A stretch of 64,000 bases of DNA from Massilia antarctica (GTDB lineage: Bacteria; Pseudomonadota; Gammaproteobacteria; Burkholderiales; Burkholderiaceae_D): assembly GCF_015689335.1 (NCBI RefSeq), contig NZ_CP065053.1, positions 3,224,001 to 3,288,000 of the forward strand. Direction: 5' to 3'. Below the pieces are notes generated by a model, which saw nothing but the letters and a program-made list of their open reading frames with translations, had not been told where the DNA came from and did not search any database. The translations under genes and the position numbers were made by a program. Positions 26,841 through 36,330 of this stretch are shown in pieces (positions within the stretch are counted from its first letter, which is position 1; the number at the start of each line of letters is the position of its first letter).

Positions 26841-28316
26841 ATGAAACCAATCTGGATAGTCGACGACGACGCCTCCATCCGCTGGGTGCTTGAAAAAGCC
26901 CTGGCACGCGAGAACCTCGCGACCAAAAGCTTTTCCAACGCGCGCGATGCGATGGCCGCGCTCGAATTCGACACGCCGCAAGTGCTGGTGTCCGACATCC
27001 GCATGCCGGGCGAGTCGGGGCTGGACCTGCTGCAGACCGTCAAGGCGGGCTATCCCGGCCTGCCGGTCATTATCATCACTGCGTTTTCCGACCTCGATTC
27101 GGCGGTCGCGGCCTTCCAGGGCGGCGCCTTCGAGTACCTGGCCAAGCCATTCGACATCGACAAGGCGGTGGAACTGATCCGGCGCGCGCTGGAAGAGAGC
27201 CTGCGCGAGACCAGCGTCGAATCGGGCCCCACCGATACCCCGGAAATCCTGGGCCAGGCGCCGGCCATGCAGGAAGTGTTCCGCGCCATCGGGCGCTTGT
27301 CGCAGTCGAACGTGACGGTGCTGATCACGGGCGAATCGGGCACCGGCAAGGAACTGGTCGCGCGCGCGCTGCACAAGCACAGCCCGCGCGCCCAGCAGCC
27401 CTTCATCGCCTTGAATACGGCGGCGATCCCCAAGGATTTGCTCGAGTCCGAACTGTTCGGCCACGAACGCGGCGCCTTCACCGGGGCCCAGACCACGCGC
27501 CGCGGGCGCTTCGAGCAGGCTGAAAACGGCACGCTATTTTTGGATGAAATCGGCGACATGCCGTTCGACCTGCAAACGCGCCTGCTGCGGGTGCTCTCGG
27601 ACGGCCACTTTTACCGGGTCGGCGGGCACCAGCCGATGAAGGCCAATGTGCGCGTCATCACGGCCACCCACCAGAACCTGGAACAGCGCGTGCGCGACGG
27701 CCTGTTTCGCGAAGACTTGTACCACCGCCTGAACGTGATCCGCCTGCGCCTGCCCAGTTTGCGGGAGCGGCGCGAGGATATCCCCCTTTTGGTGCGCCAC
27801 TTCCTGGTGCAGAGCGCGCGCCAGCTCGGCGTCGAGGCCAAGCGCATGAGCGATCCGGCGCTGCATTTTCTCACCGGGCTCGATTTGCCGGGCAATGTGC
27901 GCCAGCTGGAAAACCTGTGCAACTGGATCACCGTCATGGCGCCCGGGCAGACGGTGGACGTGAAGGACATGCCGCTCGAACTCACGCAGCAGGAGGGCGG
28001 GGCCGAGCCGCTGCTGCCGCTGGCCGTGGGCGAGAGCGCGGCGCCGGCGGCCGGCGGCCAGGCCGGCATGGCGGCCGCGGGCGCGGCGGACGGCTGGATT
28101 GGCCTGCTGGAGCTGCAGGCGGCCGGCATGCTGGCGGCCGGGCAGTCGGAGGTGATGGATGTGCTGGGACGGCAGTTCGAGTCGGCGCTGATCAAGATGG
28201 CGCTCAAACACACGCACGGGCGCAAGAACGATGCCGCGGTGCGCCTGGGGATCGGGCGCAACACCATCACCCGCAAGATCGCCGAACTGGGGATCGACGG
28301 CGCCAAGGACGAGTAG
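26841..28316 (+). CDS. glnG: Nitrogen-regulation response regulator NtrC
   Basis: A 491-residue sigma54-dependent activator. The receiver domain has the phospho-acceptor Asp52 (SDIRMPG). The AAA+ domain has Walker A GESGTGKE (164-171) and the sigma54-contact GAFTGA loop (211-216). A Fis-type helix-turn-helix ends the protein (AAVRLGIGRNTITRKI). An unusually Ala/Gly-rich linker precedes it. I chose the ATG at 26841, as MKPIWIVDDD is the conserved start. It is predicted to act on the glnA promoter at 23498-23512. Confidence 0.97.
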   Translation: MKPIWIVDDDASIRWVLEKALARENLATKSFSNARDAMAALEFDTPQVLVSDIRMPGESGLDLLQTVKAGYPGLPVIIITAFSDLDSAVAAFQGGAFEYLAKPFDIDKAVELIRRALEESLRETSVESGPTDTPEILGQAPAMQEVFRAIGRLSQSNVTVLITGESGTGKELVARALHKHSPRAQQPFIALNTAAIPKDLLESELFGHERGAFTGAQTTRRGRFEQAENGTLFLDEIGDMPFDLQTRLLRVLSDGHFYRVGGHQPMKANVRVITATHQNLEQRVRDGLFREDLYHRLNVIRLRLPSLRERREDIPLLVRHFLVQSARQLGVEAKRMSDPALHFLTGLDLPGNVRQLENLCNWITVMAPGQTVDVKDMPLELTQQEGGAEPLLPLAVGESAAPAAGGQAGMAAAGAADGWIGLLELQAAGMLAAGQSEVMDVLGRQFESALIKMALKHTHGRKNDAAVRLGIGRNTITRKIAELGIDGAKDE

Positions 28317-28390
28317 GGGGCGGCGCGCTGCGCGCCCCGTTCGCTCGCGGCATGGTGTAAGCTTCTGTCCAATTTATTCTTGGAACCACC

Positions 28391-29356
28391 ATGCTGATCA
28401 ACTGCGTCGCCTACCAGGAAGGCAAAAAGCTGTCCGACATTTCCGTCGAAGCCATCAGCGACTACGTCCAGAAACCCGACTGCTTCGTGTGGGTGGCCCT
28501 GAAGGACGCCCAGCCGGACGAACTGGCGATCATGCAGCACGAATTCGGGCTGCATGAACTGGCGGTGGAAGATGCGCTGCGCGGCCACCAGCGCCCCAAG
28601 ATCGAGGAGTACGGCGATTCGCTGTTCGTGGTGGTGCAGACGGTCGAGATGGATGGCGATGACATGAGTGTGGGCCAGGTGGCCATGTTCGTCGGCGAAA
28701 ATTACGTGCTCTCGGTGCGCAATAACGTCATGCGCGGTTTCCTCGGCGTGCGCGCGCGCGCCGAACGCGAAGCGCACCTGCTGGCCAAGGGCTCGTCGTT
28801 CGTGCTGTATGCGCTGATGGATGCGGTGGTCGACCGTTATTTTCCCGTGGTCGACGCGCTCGAAACGGAACTCGAAACGATCGAGGACCGGATTTTTATC
28901 CGCGGCTCGCAGCGCGCCAACATCGAGCGCCTGTATGACCTCAAGCGCAAGGTGCTGGTGCTGCGCCACGCGGTCACGCCGCTGCTCGACGCCATCGGCA
29001 AGCTGCATGGCGGACGGGTGCCGTCGTTCTGCAGCGACACCCAGGAATACTTCCGCGATGTGCACGATCACCTGCAAAGGATCAACGGCTCGCTCGATAC
29101 CATCCGCGACACCATCGGCACGGCGATCCAGGTCAATCTGTCGATGGTGGCGATCGACGATGGCGAAGTCAATAAGCGGCTGGCCGCATGGGCCGCGATC
29201 TTCGCGGTGTTTACCGCGTTCGCCGGGGTGTGGGGGATGAACTTCGAGTTCATGCCGGAGCTGAAATGGCATTTCGGCTACGTGAGCGCGCTGACCGTGA
29301 TGGTCTGCGTGTGCGGGTATCTGTACTACCGGTTCAGGAAGTCGGGCTGGCTGTAG
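28391..29356 (+). CDS. corA: Magnesium/cobalt transporter CorA
   Basis: A 321-residue CorA-type channel for Mg2+ (and Co2+). The large N-terminal cytoplasmic domain is followed by two C-terminal membrane helices (about 263-283 and 296-315). The signature GMN is at 282-284 within VWGMNFEFMPEL. The end is basic (RFRKSGWL), as in the family. It lies 74 bases after ntrC but is probably a separate unit. Confidence 0.95.
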   Translation: MLINCVAYQEGKKLSDISVEAISDYVQKPDCFVWVALKDAQPDELAIMQHEFGLHELAVEDALRGHQRPKIEEYGDSLFVVVQTVEMDGDDMSVGQVAMFVGENYVLSVRNNVMRGFLGVRARAEREAHLLAKGSSFVLYALMDAVVDRYFPVVDALETELETIEDRIFIRGSQRANIERLYDLKRKVLVLRHAVTPLLDAIGKLHGGRVPSFCSDTQEYFRDVHDHLQRINGSLDTIRDTIGTAIQVNLSMVAIDDGEVNKRLAAWAAIFAVFTAFAGVWGMNFEFMPELKWHFGYVSALTVMVCVCGYLYYRFRKSGWL

Positions 29357-29374
29357 CCGTTCGGCCTTGTCGTA

Positions 29375-30046
29375 TTACTTGGCTGGGCGAGGCTCGATGG
29401 CGCCAGGGGCGGGCGGCTGCGTGGTGGCGGGGCCCGGCGATTGATGAGCGACAGGGGCGGACGGTTCCGTGGCCACTGGTACGTTAGCGATCTTTTCCAC
29501 GTTAGCATTGAACTTCGCCAGCGCTTGGTAGCCGCCGAAAAGGGCGCCGATGACGATGATGGTCAACATGTTGACGCCTAAATTTCCAACGATGTCACCG
29601 AGCCATGCCATAAAGCTCCTCTTACTCTTGAGTTCGACGAGCACAGCGGAGACATTTTGGTTCAGGACGCTTTCGCGTACCTCGTCTTCAAAGTCGTGCA
29701 TCCGTTGGGCCAATCCAGCATTGAGGAATGCCTCCGCGAGCTGCTGTGCCTGGGCGCGATAGGACTCGATCTTCGCGGGCATGCAGGTTTGGGTATGGAA
29801 GACTTTCAGTTCGTCGGGCGTGGGCAGGCGCGCGTGAGTGGAGACGGTAGCTTCAATAAAGGCGATCTTGTCCCGTTTGTACAAGACATAGGCGATCGCT
29901 CCGACGGCATCGTCGGGATCGGTGACCAGTTTCTTATAGATCCAGTTATAAGGCGAAGCGGACGACTGGGATCCTGCGGAGGAAGGATCAACGGGCTCAG
30001 CAGGTACAGGAGGAGCGCCAGGCGCTGGAGGAACCGGCGCCGCCAT
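29375..30046 (-). CDS. Membrane-anchored protein of unknown function
   Basis: A 223-residue protein. A Pro/Ala-rich N-terminus leads to a conserved-looking domain from about residue 30 (WIYKKLVTDPDDAVGAIAYV, then LYKRDKIAFIEATV). A helical segment follows, with one membrane helix near residues 165-185 (NMLTIIVIGALFGGYQ) and a Pro-rich tail. I do not recognise a named family. The ATG at 30046 overlaps nothing and follows the 62-residue gene upstream by three bases, so the two form an operon. The pair is less GC-rich than neighbouring genes. Confidence 0.65.
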   Translation of the reverse strand: MAAPVPPAPGAPPVPAEPVDPSSAGSQSSASPYNWIYKKLVTDPDDAVGAIAYVLYKRDKIAFIEATVSTHARLPTPDELKVFHTQTCMPAKIESYRAQAQQLAEAFLNAGLAQRMHDFEDEVRESVLNQNVSAVLVELKSKRSFMAWLGDIVGNLGVNMLTIIVIGALFGGYQALAKFNANVEKIANVPVATEPSAPVAHQSPGPATTQPPAPGAIEPRPAK

Positions 30047-30049
30047 CAA

Positions 30050-30238
30050 TCAGCCCCCGCTGACGATACGGCGAGCTTCGGCGAATGCGCGGTTAATCTC
30101 CTCGCGGCTGAAGCGCGACTGGCGGAGAAGTCGCGCGGCGGCCGGCGAAAGATCCACCGGTACCGTGACTTTGCGGGCAATGAGGTCGTTTGCCGGGCGC
30201 ACATCAGCGGACGCGACACGCTTCAACACTGGTTTCAT
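30050..30238 (-). CDS. 62-residue protein, possible ribbon-helix-helix type
   Basis: A very small basic protein. I chose the ATG at 30238 because a GGGGGG ribosome site lies ahead; the frame extends to 30361 without support. The sequence KVTVPVDLSPAAARLL followed by the helix SREEINRAFAEARRIV could form a strand-helix-helix DNA-binding fold, as in many antitoxins. This is only a pattern impression. It lies immediately upstream of the membrane-anchored protein and is probably translated from the same mRNA. Confidence 0.6.
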   Translation of the reverse strand: MKPVLKRVASADVRPANDLIARKVTVPVDLSPAAARLLRQSRFSREEINRAFAEARRIVSGG

Positions 30239-30412
30239 ATTCCCCCCTGTGATTGATCCACTTTGGCTGATTTTACCTGAACCGGGCCAGCAGCCAACCC
30301 GCTGGTTGAGGCGTGCAGTTGACCAGACACCGGGTCCTGTGCGGAAAGTCATTTTTGCCAATGATAACTCCTGGTCTGGCCGGCGCCGTACCGCGCGCCT
30401 GGCCGACGTTTT

Positions 30413-32047
30413 TTACCCCGCCATCGACAGCGCCACCGCTTCCGCCACCTTGATCCCGTCCACCGCCGCCGACAGAATCCCGCCCGCGTAGCCGGCGCCT
30501 TCGCCGGCCGGGAACAGGCCGCGCGTGTTCAGGCTTTGCAGGTTGTCGTCGCGGCGCTTGATGCGGATCGGCGATGAGGTGCGCGTTTCCACGCCGGTCA
30601 GCACCGCGTCTTCCTGATAGTAGCCGCGAATCTGCTTGTCGAACGCTGGAAACGCTTCGCGCATGGCGACGATGGCATAGTCGGGCAGGGCGCTGGCCAG
30701 GTCGGTCAGGTGCACCGCCGGCTTGAACGACGGGACCACCGAACCAAAGGCGGTCGAGGCGCGTCCCTTGACGAAGTCGCCCATCAGCTGCCCCGGCGCG
30801 TCGTAGGTGCCGCCGCCGAGCGCGAATGCGCCTTCTTCCAGCCTGCGCTGCAGGGCGATCCCGGCCAGCGGGTGGCCCGGGTTGTCGATATAGTCGGCCG
30901 GCGTGATGCCCACCACGATGGCGCTGTTGGCATTGCGCTCGTTGCGCGAGTACTGGCTCATGCCGTTGGTGACCACGCGCCCCGGCTCGGAAGCGGCGGC
31001 AACCACCGTGCCGCCCGGGCACATGCAAAAGCTGTACACCGAGCGGCCGTTGGCGGCGTGGTGCACCAGCTTATAGTCGGCCGCGCCGAGGATCTTGTTG
31101 CCGGCGTTCGGGCCGAAACGGCAGGCGTCGATCAGCGACTGCGGGTGCTCGACCCGGAAGCCCACCGAAAACGGCTTCGCTTCAATGTAGACGCCACGTT
31201 CGTACAGCATCTCGAAGGTGTCGCGCGCGCTGTGGCCGATGGCCAGCACCACGTGGCGCGTGGGGATATGCTCGCCGCTGGCCAAGGTCACGCCGCGGAT
31301 CTGGCGCGCCTCTCCTGCGCCCTCGACCTCGATATCGCTGACCTTGCTCTCGAAACGGTATTCGCCGCCCAGCGCGATGATATTTTCGCGCATCTGTTCG
31401 ACCATCTTGACCAGGCGGAAGGTGCCGATGTGCGGTTTGCTCACGTACATGATCTCGTCCGGCGCGCCGGCCTTGACGAACTCGGTCAGCACCTTGCGGC
31501 CGTAATGCTTGGGATCCTTGATCTGGCTGTACAGCTTGCCGTCGGAAAAAGTGCCGGCCCCGCCTTCGCCGTATTGCACGTTCGATTCCGGATTGAGCTC
31601 GCGCTTGCGCCAGAAGCCGAAGGTGTCGACGGTGCGCTCGCGCACCACCTTGCCGCGTTCGAGGATCAGGGGGCGCAGGCCCATCTGGGCCAGGATCAGC
31701 GCCGCGAACAGCCCGCACGGGCCGGTGCCAATCACGACCGGGCGCTCGTTGCGGTCGTGGCCCTGCAATTGCTCGCCGCCGGCGACGAAGGTGTAGCCGG
31801 TGTCGGGCGCGGGCAGCACATGGGCGTCGTGCTTCAGGCGCGCCAGCACGGCCGCTTCGTCGCGCACCTCGGCGTCGATGGCGTAGATCAGCACGATGGC
31901 GCTGCGCTTTCTCGCATCGTAGCTGCGCTTGAACACACTGAACCCGAGCAGGTCGGCGCCGGCAATGCCCAGGCGCGCCAGGATCGCTTCGCGCAGGTCG
32001 ACGTCGGCATGGTCGAGCGGGAGTTTGAGTTCGTTAATTCGCAGCAT
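30413..32047 (-). CDS. FAD-dependent oxidoreductase (COG2509 type)
   Basis: A 544-residue flavoprotein. An N-terminal 90-residue domain precedes the FAD-binding motif VIGTGPCGLFAALIL (about residue 105). The YGEGGAGTFSDGKLYSQIKD segment is typical of the uncharacterised dehydrogenases of COG2509. A C-terminal GLFPAGEGAGYAGGI motif closes the FAD site. No substrate is known for the family. It is transcribed divergently from the first TonB-dependent receptor. Confidence 0.88.
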   Translation of the reverse strand: MLRINELKLPLDHADVDLREAILARLGIAGADLLGFSVFKRSYDARKRSAIVLIYAIDAEVRDEAAVLARLKHDAHVLPAPDTGYTFVAGGEQLQGHDRNERPVVIGTGPCGLFAALILAQMGLRPLILERGKVVRERTVDTFGFWRKRELNPESNVQYGEGGAGTFSDGKLYSQIKDPKHYGRKVLTEFVKAGAPDEIMYVSKPHIGTFRLVKMVEQMRENIIALGGEYRFESKVSDIEVEGAGEARQIRGVTLASGEHIPTRHVVLAIGHSARDTFEMLYERGVYIEAKPFSVGFRVEHPQSLIDACRFGPNAGNKILGAADYKLVHHAANGRSVYSFCMCPGGTVVAAASEPGRVVTNGMSQYSRNERNANSAIVVGITPADYIDNPGHPLAGIALQRRLEEGAFALGGGTYDAPGQLMGDFVKGRASTAFGSVVPSFKPAVHLTDLASALPDYAIVAMREAFPAFDKQIRGYYQEDAVLTGVETRTSSPIRIKRRDDNLQSLNTRGLFPAGEGAGYAGGILSAAVDGIKVAEAVALSMAG

Positions 32048-32509
32048 AAGAGTCGTTTGTCGTTCAGGGTGGGGAAAGCCAGGCAGGGCGCTATTTTACC
32101 GGCTGCACCCGCGCTTGGGCGAATCGCGGGCGGCTCGACAGCCGATTTTCGATCCCAGCGTATTGCTGCGCGTCTATGGATGTGTGCTTGGAAAATTTTG
32201 TTGCAAAACAGACTCATCCAATATTTTCAATTTACTGCAGTGCACAATATTTAGTTCGGCGAATTTACCAAAAGAAAGAATTTTCGCTTTAGTCGCATGG
32301 AAAGTTGCAAATAGGCTTGTTTTGGCCGCCCTTTTTTTGTGGCGGACCGGATAATGCCCCTTGCAGAGAAATGGTGCGATGCCCCCCTGAGCGCGCCGCT
32401 GGCGGGCAATTTGAGCCCGGCAATGTGCCAGCGCCGTGGGGCCGGCAAGAATGTCGCACAAGCAAGCTGCTGTACTGTCGTTATCCTCATCCTCAACGGA
32501 GTTCTAAAA
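32048..32509. other. AT-rich intergenic region upstream of a TonB-dependent receptor
   Basis: About 460 bases between the divergent oxidoreductase and receptor genes. From about 32190 to 32340 the base composition is much more AT-rich than the surroundings, as also seen ahead of the other receptor genes. I cannot pick out a convincing promoter or known operator. A spurious frame extension of the receptor runs through part of it. Confidence 0.5.
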
Positions 32510-35275
32510 ATGATGTTTCAAGAGAAGATTGGCGTACGTTCCGTTCGCCTCGCCCTCGGCCTGTTGGCTGGTTTTGTCGCCGGACACGCACTGGCGCAGG
32601 ACGCTCCCATGCAGCGCGTTGAAATCACCGGTTCGAGCATCAAGCGGATCGTGAAAGAAGGCGCCTTGCCAGTCCAGGTAGTGTCCAAGGAAGTGATCGC
32701 CCGCTCCGGCGCGACCACCGTTGCCGACCTGCTCCAGAAACTGCCAGCGATGCAGGGTTTCACCATTGAAGCCATCGCCGCCGGTACCAACTCGGGTGGC
32801 CGCACCACCGCCTCGATCCACGATCTGGGCGGCAGCTACACCCTGGTCCTGCTCAATGGCCGCCGCATGGCGCCTCTGGAAGACAACGGCAGTTCGGTCA
32901 ACCTGAACTCCATTCCGATGAGCGCGGTCGAGCGCGTCGAAGTGCTGACCGACGGCGCCTCGGCCCTGTACGGCGCCGACGCCATTGCCGGCGTCATCAA
33001 CTTCATCCTCAAGAAGAACTACCAGGGCCAGACCGTTGACGCCGGCATCTCGGCGCCGACCCACGCTGGCGGCAAGAGCGCCAACGCCAGCATCACCGTC
33101 GGCTTCGGCGACCTGGAAACGAACCGCTTCAACGTGTTGATGACCTACCGTCACGACGAGCAAAAGAAGGTCAAGGCGACCGACCGCGAATTCAGCAAAA
33201 CGTCGTACATTCCGCTCGGCTATGATGGCCAGAGCTATATCTATGACCGTACCTCGACCTCGGGCACCGCCGCCAACGTGAACGTTGCGTTCAAGGATGC
33301 CAAGGCCAACCCGCAAGTCGGCTTCAACCCGTACAAGAAAGTCAACGGCAAGTGCGCTCCCGGCTTCTTCGACTACCTGTCGAACACCGCGAGTACCGAG
33401 TACTGCGCCGTCGACAGCGCCTCGACCGTGGAAACCGTGCCTGAATCGAAGCGCGATACCCTGTTCACCGCGGCCCGCTTCAAGTTCTCGGACAACGTGA
33501 GCGCCTTCGCTGATCTGGCACTGGGCCGTTTCGACCTGACCGCGCGTATCGCGGCCAATCCGGTCAGCGTCGCCGTTCCAGTCGGCTCGTCCGTCTACAA
33601 CCAGTACGTCGCACCGTACCTGAGCCCGGCTCAACTGGCCGATGCCAAGACCGCCACCGCGACCTATCGCGCGTCCGAATTCGGTACCCGCGACAGCGAG
33701 ACCATCACCAATGTGCGTCACTTCGTCGGCGGCCTGGACGCCAGCTTTGGCGGTTGGGACATGAACACCGGCGCGACGTTCTCGAAATACAAGATCGACG
33801 AGCGTTACACCGGCGGCTACCTGCTGAACAAGGAATTCCGCAGCCTGATCGGCGGCAGCAGCTTCAATCCATTCCTGCCAGCCGGTTCGGCCACCTCGCC
33901 GACGGCGGAACAGATCAGCAGTTCGATCTTCCATGGTTCGATCCGTGAAGCGTACTCGGATCTGCGCGGCATCGACGTGCGTGCTTCGCGCGAAGTGTTC
34001 ACCCTGCCAGGCGGCGCCAGCAGCATTGGTCTCGGCGCCGACTACCGTCAGCTGCATCAGGTGCAGACCGCCTCCGACGCGGCCAAGGCTGGCGAGATCT
34101 ACAGCTTTAGCGCGCCCGCTGAAAACGACTACAAGCGCACCTCATCCGGCGCTTTCGCCGAGTTGTCCCTGCCAATCCTGAAGAACCTGGAAATGACGAC
34201 CGCTCTGCGTTATGACCGTTACTCGGGCGTGGAAGACAAGATCGCCGGCCGCACCAAGGGTGAGTCCCAGAGCGCCAGCACCTACAAGGTCAGTGCCCGT
34301 TACACCCCGGTAACGGCCTTGCTGTTGCGCGGTTCGTACGGCACCGGCTTCCGCGTTGCCAACCAGAGCCAGATCGCCAACAACCTGGTAGCCGCCGGCT
34401 TCACGTCCGGGTCTTACGCTTGCCCAGCTGGGCTGGAAGCGGCCGACGCGACCCTGTGCCGCCCGGGCCGCACACAGTACAACGCGTATCGCGGTGGTAA
34501 CGAAAAGCTGAGCCCTGAGAAGTCCAAGCAGTTCACCCTGGGCTTCCGCCTGGAGCCATCGTCGAGCGTGACCTTCGGCGCCGACCTGTGGGATGTGCGC
34601 ATGACCAACCAGGTGTCGAACGTGGGCGAGATCCAGGCGTTTGCCGATCCGCTCAAGTACCGCCAGCTGTTTACCGAGTTCGCCGATCCGGCGACCGGCA
34701 TCAAGACCTGGGCCTTCATCAACGCGCCGATCAACATCGGCAAGTCCCACAACCGCGGCATCGACTGGGATCTGACTGTCGGCGAGAAGTATTCGTTCGG
34801 CAAGATGACCATGAACGTCAACGGCACCCACATGCTCAAGTCCAGCTACACCGTGCCGGGTTCCGACAGCGAGTTCACCGACAGCATGGACAAATACGGC
34901 ATCAACGACCAAGTCACCTTCCGTGACATCGCCAAGATCGTGACGACCCTGGAAACCGGTGCCATGACCAATGCGCTGACCCTGAGCTATCGCAATGGTT
35001 ACACCGACCAGGCAGCCACCTTGTACAGCATGGCCACCAAGGCCAACACCACCACCCAGATCCGTCTGCAAGTGCCTTCGTACACCACCGTGGATTACCA
35101 GGGCAAGTATGCGATCAGCAAAGTGTGGGAAGTGCGTGGCGGCGTGAAGAACCTGCTCGACAAAGAGCCACCACTGACCCTGCGTACCTCGTCGGGCCAC
35201 CAGGTTGGTTACGATGCGCGTTACGCGGACACGATGGGTCGCACCATCTACGTCAACACCAGCTACAAGTTCTAA
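32510..35275 (+). CDS. TonB-dependent receptor 1
   Basis: A 921-residue outer-membrane receptor that imports a ligand using TonB energy. The signal peptide ends at ALA|QD (residue 29). The plug begins VEITGSSIKR and includes LVLLNGRRMA and the VERVEVLTDGASALYGADAIAGVINFI segment characteristic of plugs. A long beta-barrel follows and ends in TSYKF, an outer-membrane C-terminal signal. No N-terminal STN domain is present. The ATG at 32510 is preceded by GGAG. Substrate is unknown; carbohydrate or peptide uptake is typical of this plug type. Confidence 0.92.
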   Translation: MMFQEKIGVRSVRLALGLLAGFVAGHALAQDAPMQRVEITGSSIKRIVKEGALPVQVVSKEVIARSGATTVADLLQKLPAMQGFTIEAIAAGTNSGGRTTASIHDLGGSYTLVLLNGRRMAPLEDNGSSVNLNSIPMSAVERVEVLTDGASALYGADAIAGVINFILKKNYQGQTVDAGISAPTHAGGKSANASITVGFGDLETNRFNVLMTYRHDEQKKVKATDREFSKTSYIPLGYDGQSYIYDRTSTSGTAANVNVAFKDAKANPQVGFNPYKKVNGKCAPGFFDYLSNTASTEYCAVDSASTVETVPESKRDTLFTAARFKFSDNVSAFADLALGRFDLTARIAANPVSVAVPVGSSVYNQYVAPYLSPAQLADAKTATATYRASEFGTRDSETITNVRHFVGGLDASFGGWDMNTGATFSKYKIDERYTGGYLLNKEFRSLIGGSSFNPFLPAGSATSPTAEQISSSIFHGSIREAYSDLRGIDVRASREVFTLPGGASSIGLGADYRQLHQVQTASDAAKAGEIYSFSAPAENDYKRTSSGAFAELSLPILKNLEMTTALRYDRYSGVEDKIAGRTKGESQSASTYKVSARYTPVTALLLRGSYGTGFRVANQSQIANNLVAAGFTSGSYACPAGLEAADATLCRPGRTQYNAYRGGNEKLSPEKSKQFTLGFRLEPSSSVTFGADLWDVRMTNQVSNVGEIQAFADPLKYRQLFTEFADPATGIKTWAFINAPINIGKSHNRGIDWDLTVGEKYSFGKMTMNVNGTHMLKSSYTVPGSDSEFTDSMDKYGINDQVTFRDIAKIVTTLETGAMTNALTLSYRNGYTDQAATLYSMATKANTTTQIRLQVPSYTTVDYQGKYAISKVWEVRGGVKNLLDKEPPLTLRTSSGHQVGYDARYADTMGRTIYVNTSYKF

Positions 35276-35303
35276 GCTGAGATAACGTCAGTCGCGATAA
35301 AGG

Positions 35304-35333
35304 GCGCGTTGCTTCGGCAACGCGCTTTTTTTT
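35304..35333 (+). terminator. Strong terminator after receptor 1
   Basis: GCGCGTTGC-TTCG-GCAACGCGC, a perfect 9-bp stem with a UUCG tetraloop, followed by eight T. Confidence 0.95.
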
Positions 35334-35459
35334 CGTCTGGACGGGGAAGGGGGAAGAACCTGGGTAGGCGGCGCGTGCCGCCTCCGGTAGTTGCTGCTGG
35401 CAATGCTGGCAATGCCGGGAACGACGGCTGACCTTGCCGGCATCAGCGGCGCGGGAAAG

Positions 35460-36185
35460 TTACAAGCCGCCCCACAGGGCATTGAGGGCGGCGACGGCGG
35501 CGATGCCGGCCGTTTCGGTGCGCAGGATGCGCGGGCCCATCGACAAGGCCAGTGCGCCGCGCGCCATGGCGTTATCTTCTTCCTGCGCGCTGAAGCCGCC
35601 TTCCGGGCCGATCATCAGCGACAGGGCCTGGGGCGGCTGGTGCCTGGCCCAGTCGGCCAGCGATTGCGTGCCGCGCGGGCTGAGCAAAATCCGCTTGTGC
35701 ATGTCCTGCTGGGCCGTCCACTGCTGCAGATCGTCCACCGGCGCCAGCCGCGCCAGCCGGTTGCGTCCGCTCTGCTCGGACGCGGCCACGATCACGCCCT
35801 GCCAGTGCGCCAGCTTTTTCTCTGCGCGCTCGCCCGCCAGGCGCACCACGCAGCGCTGCGCGGCCAGCGGCTGGATCGCCGCCACCCCCATCTCGACCGC
35901 CTTTTCGATGATCCAATCCATCTTGGACGCTTCCGGCAAGGCCTGGGCCAGGGTGATTTCGTAGGGCAGTTCCGTATCGCGCGCGACAAAGGCCTTGACC
36001 GTCGCCGTCGCGCGGCGCTTCTCGACCGTGGCCAGGTGGGCGATATATTCGCCGCCATCGCCGTTGAACAGGCACAGTTCGGAGCCGATCTGCAGGCGCA
36101 GCACATGGGCGTGGTGGGCCACCGCATCGGGCAGGTCGAAGGTCGCGCCGATCGCCAGCGGTTGGGAGCAATAGAAACGGGGCAT
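35460..36185 (-). CDS. rsmE: 16S rRNA m3U1498 methyltransferase
   Basis: A 241-residue SPOUT-class enzyme that methylates U1498 of 16S rRNA. The N-terminal MPRFYCSQPL and the C-terminal knot LMIGPEGGFSAQEED and ILRTETAGIAAV match RsmE. I chose the ATG at 36185, where the family sequence begins and AGGA precedes it. The frame extends to 36365. It is divergent from tkt, and its stop converges on the receptor 1 terminator. Confidence 0.95.
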   Translation of the reverse strand: MPRFYCSQPLAIGATFDLPDAVAHHAHVLRLQIGSELCLFNGDGGEYIAHLATVEKRRATATVKAFVARDTELPYEITLAQALPEASKMDWIIEKAVEMGVAAIQPLAAQRCVVRLAGERAEKKLAHWQGVIVAASEQSGRNRLARLAPVDDLQQWTAQQDMHKRILLSPRGTQSLADWARHQPPQALSLMIGPEGGFSAQEEDNAMARGALALSMGPRILRTETAGIAAVAALNALWGGL

Positions 36186-36330
36186 GAAATCCTGATAAGT
36201 AGTGGGAGCCGGCAGGGGCGCAAAGTGCTTCATTTTAATTCGGCACCCTCTGGTCTGGTAAAATACTTGGCTCGGTACTCCATGCAGCGCCACCCGCATT
36301 CCCAATCCTACGACCTCACAGATTCGACCC

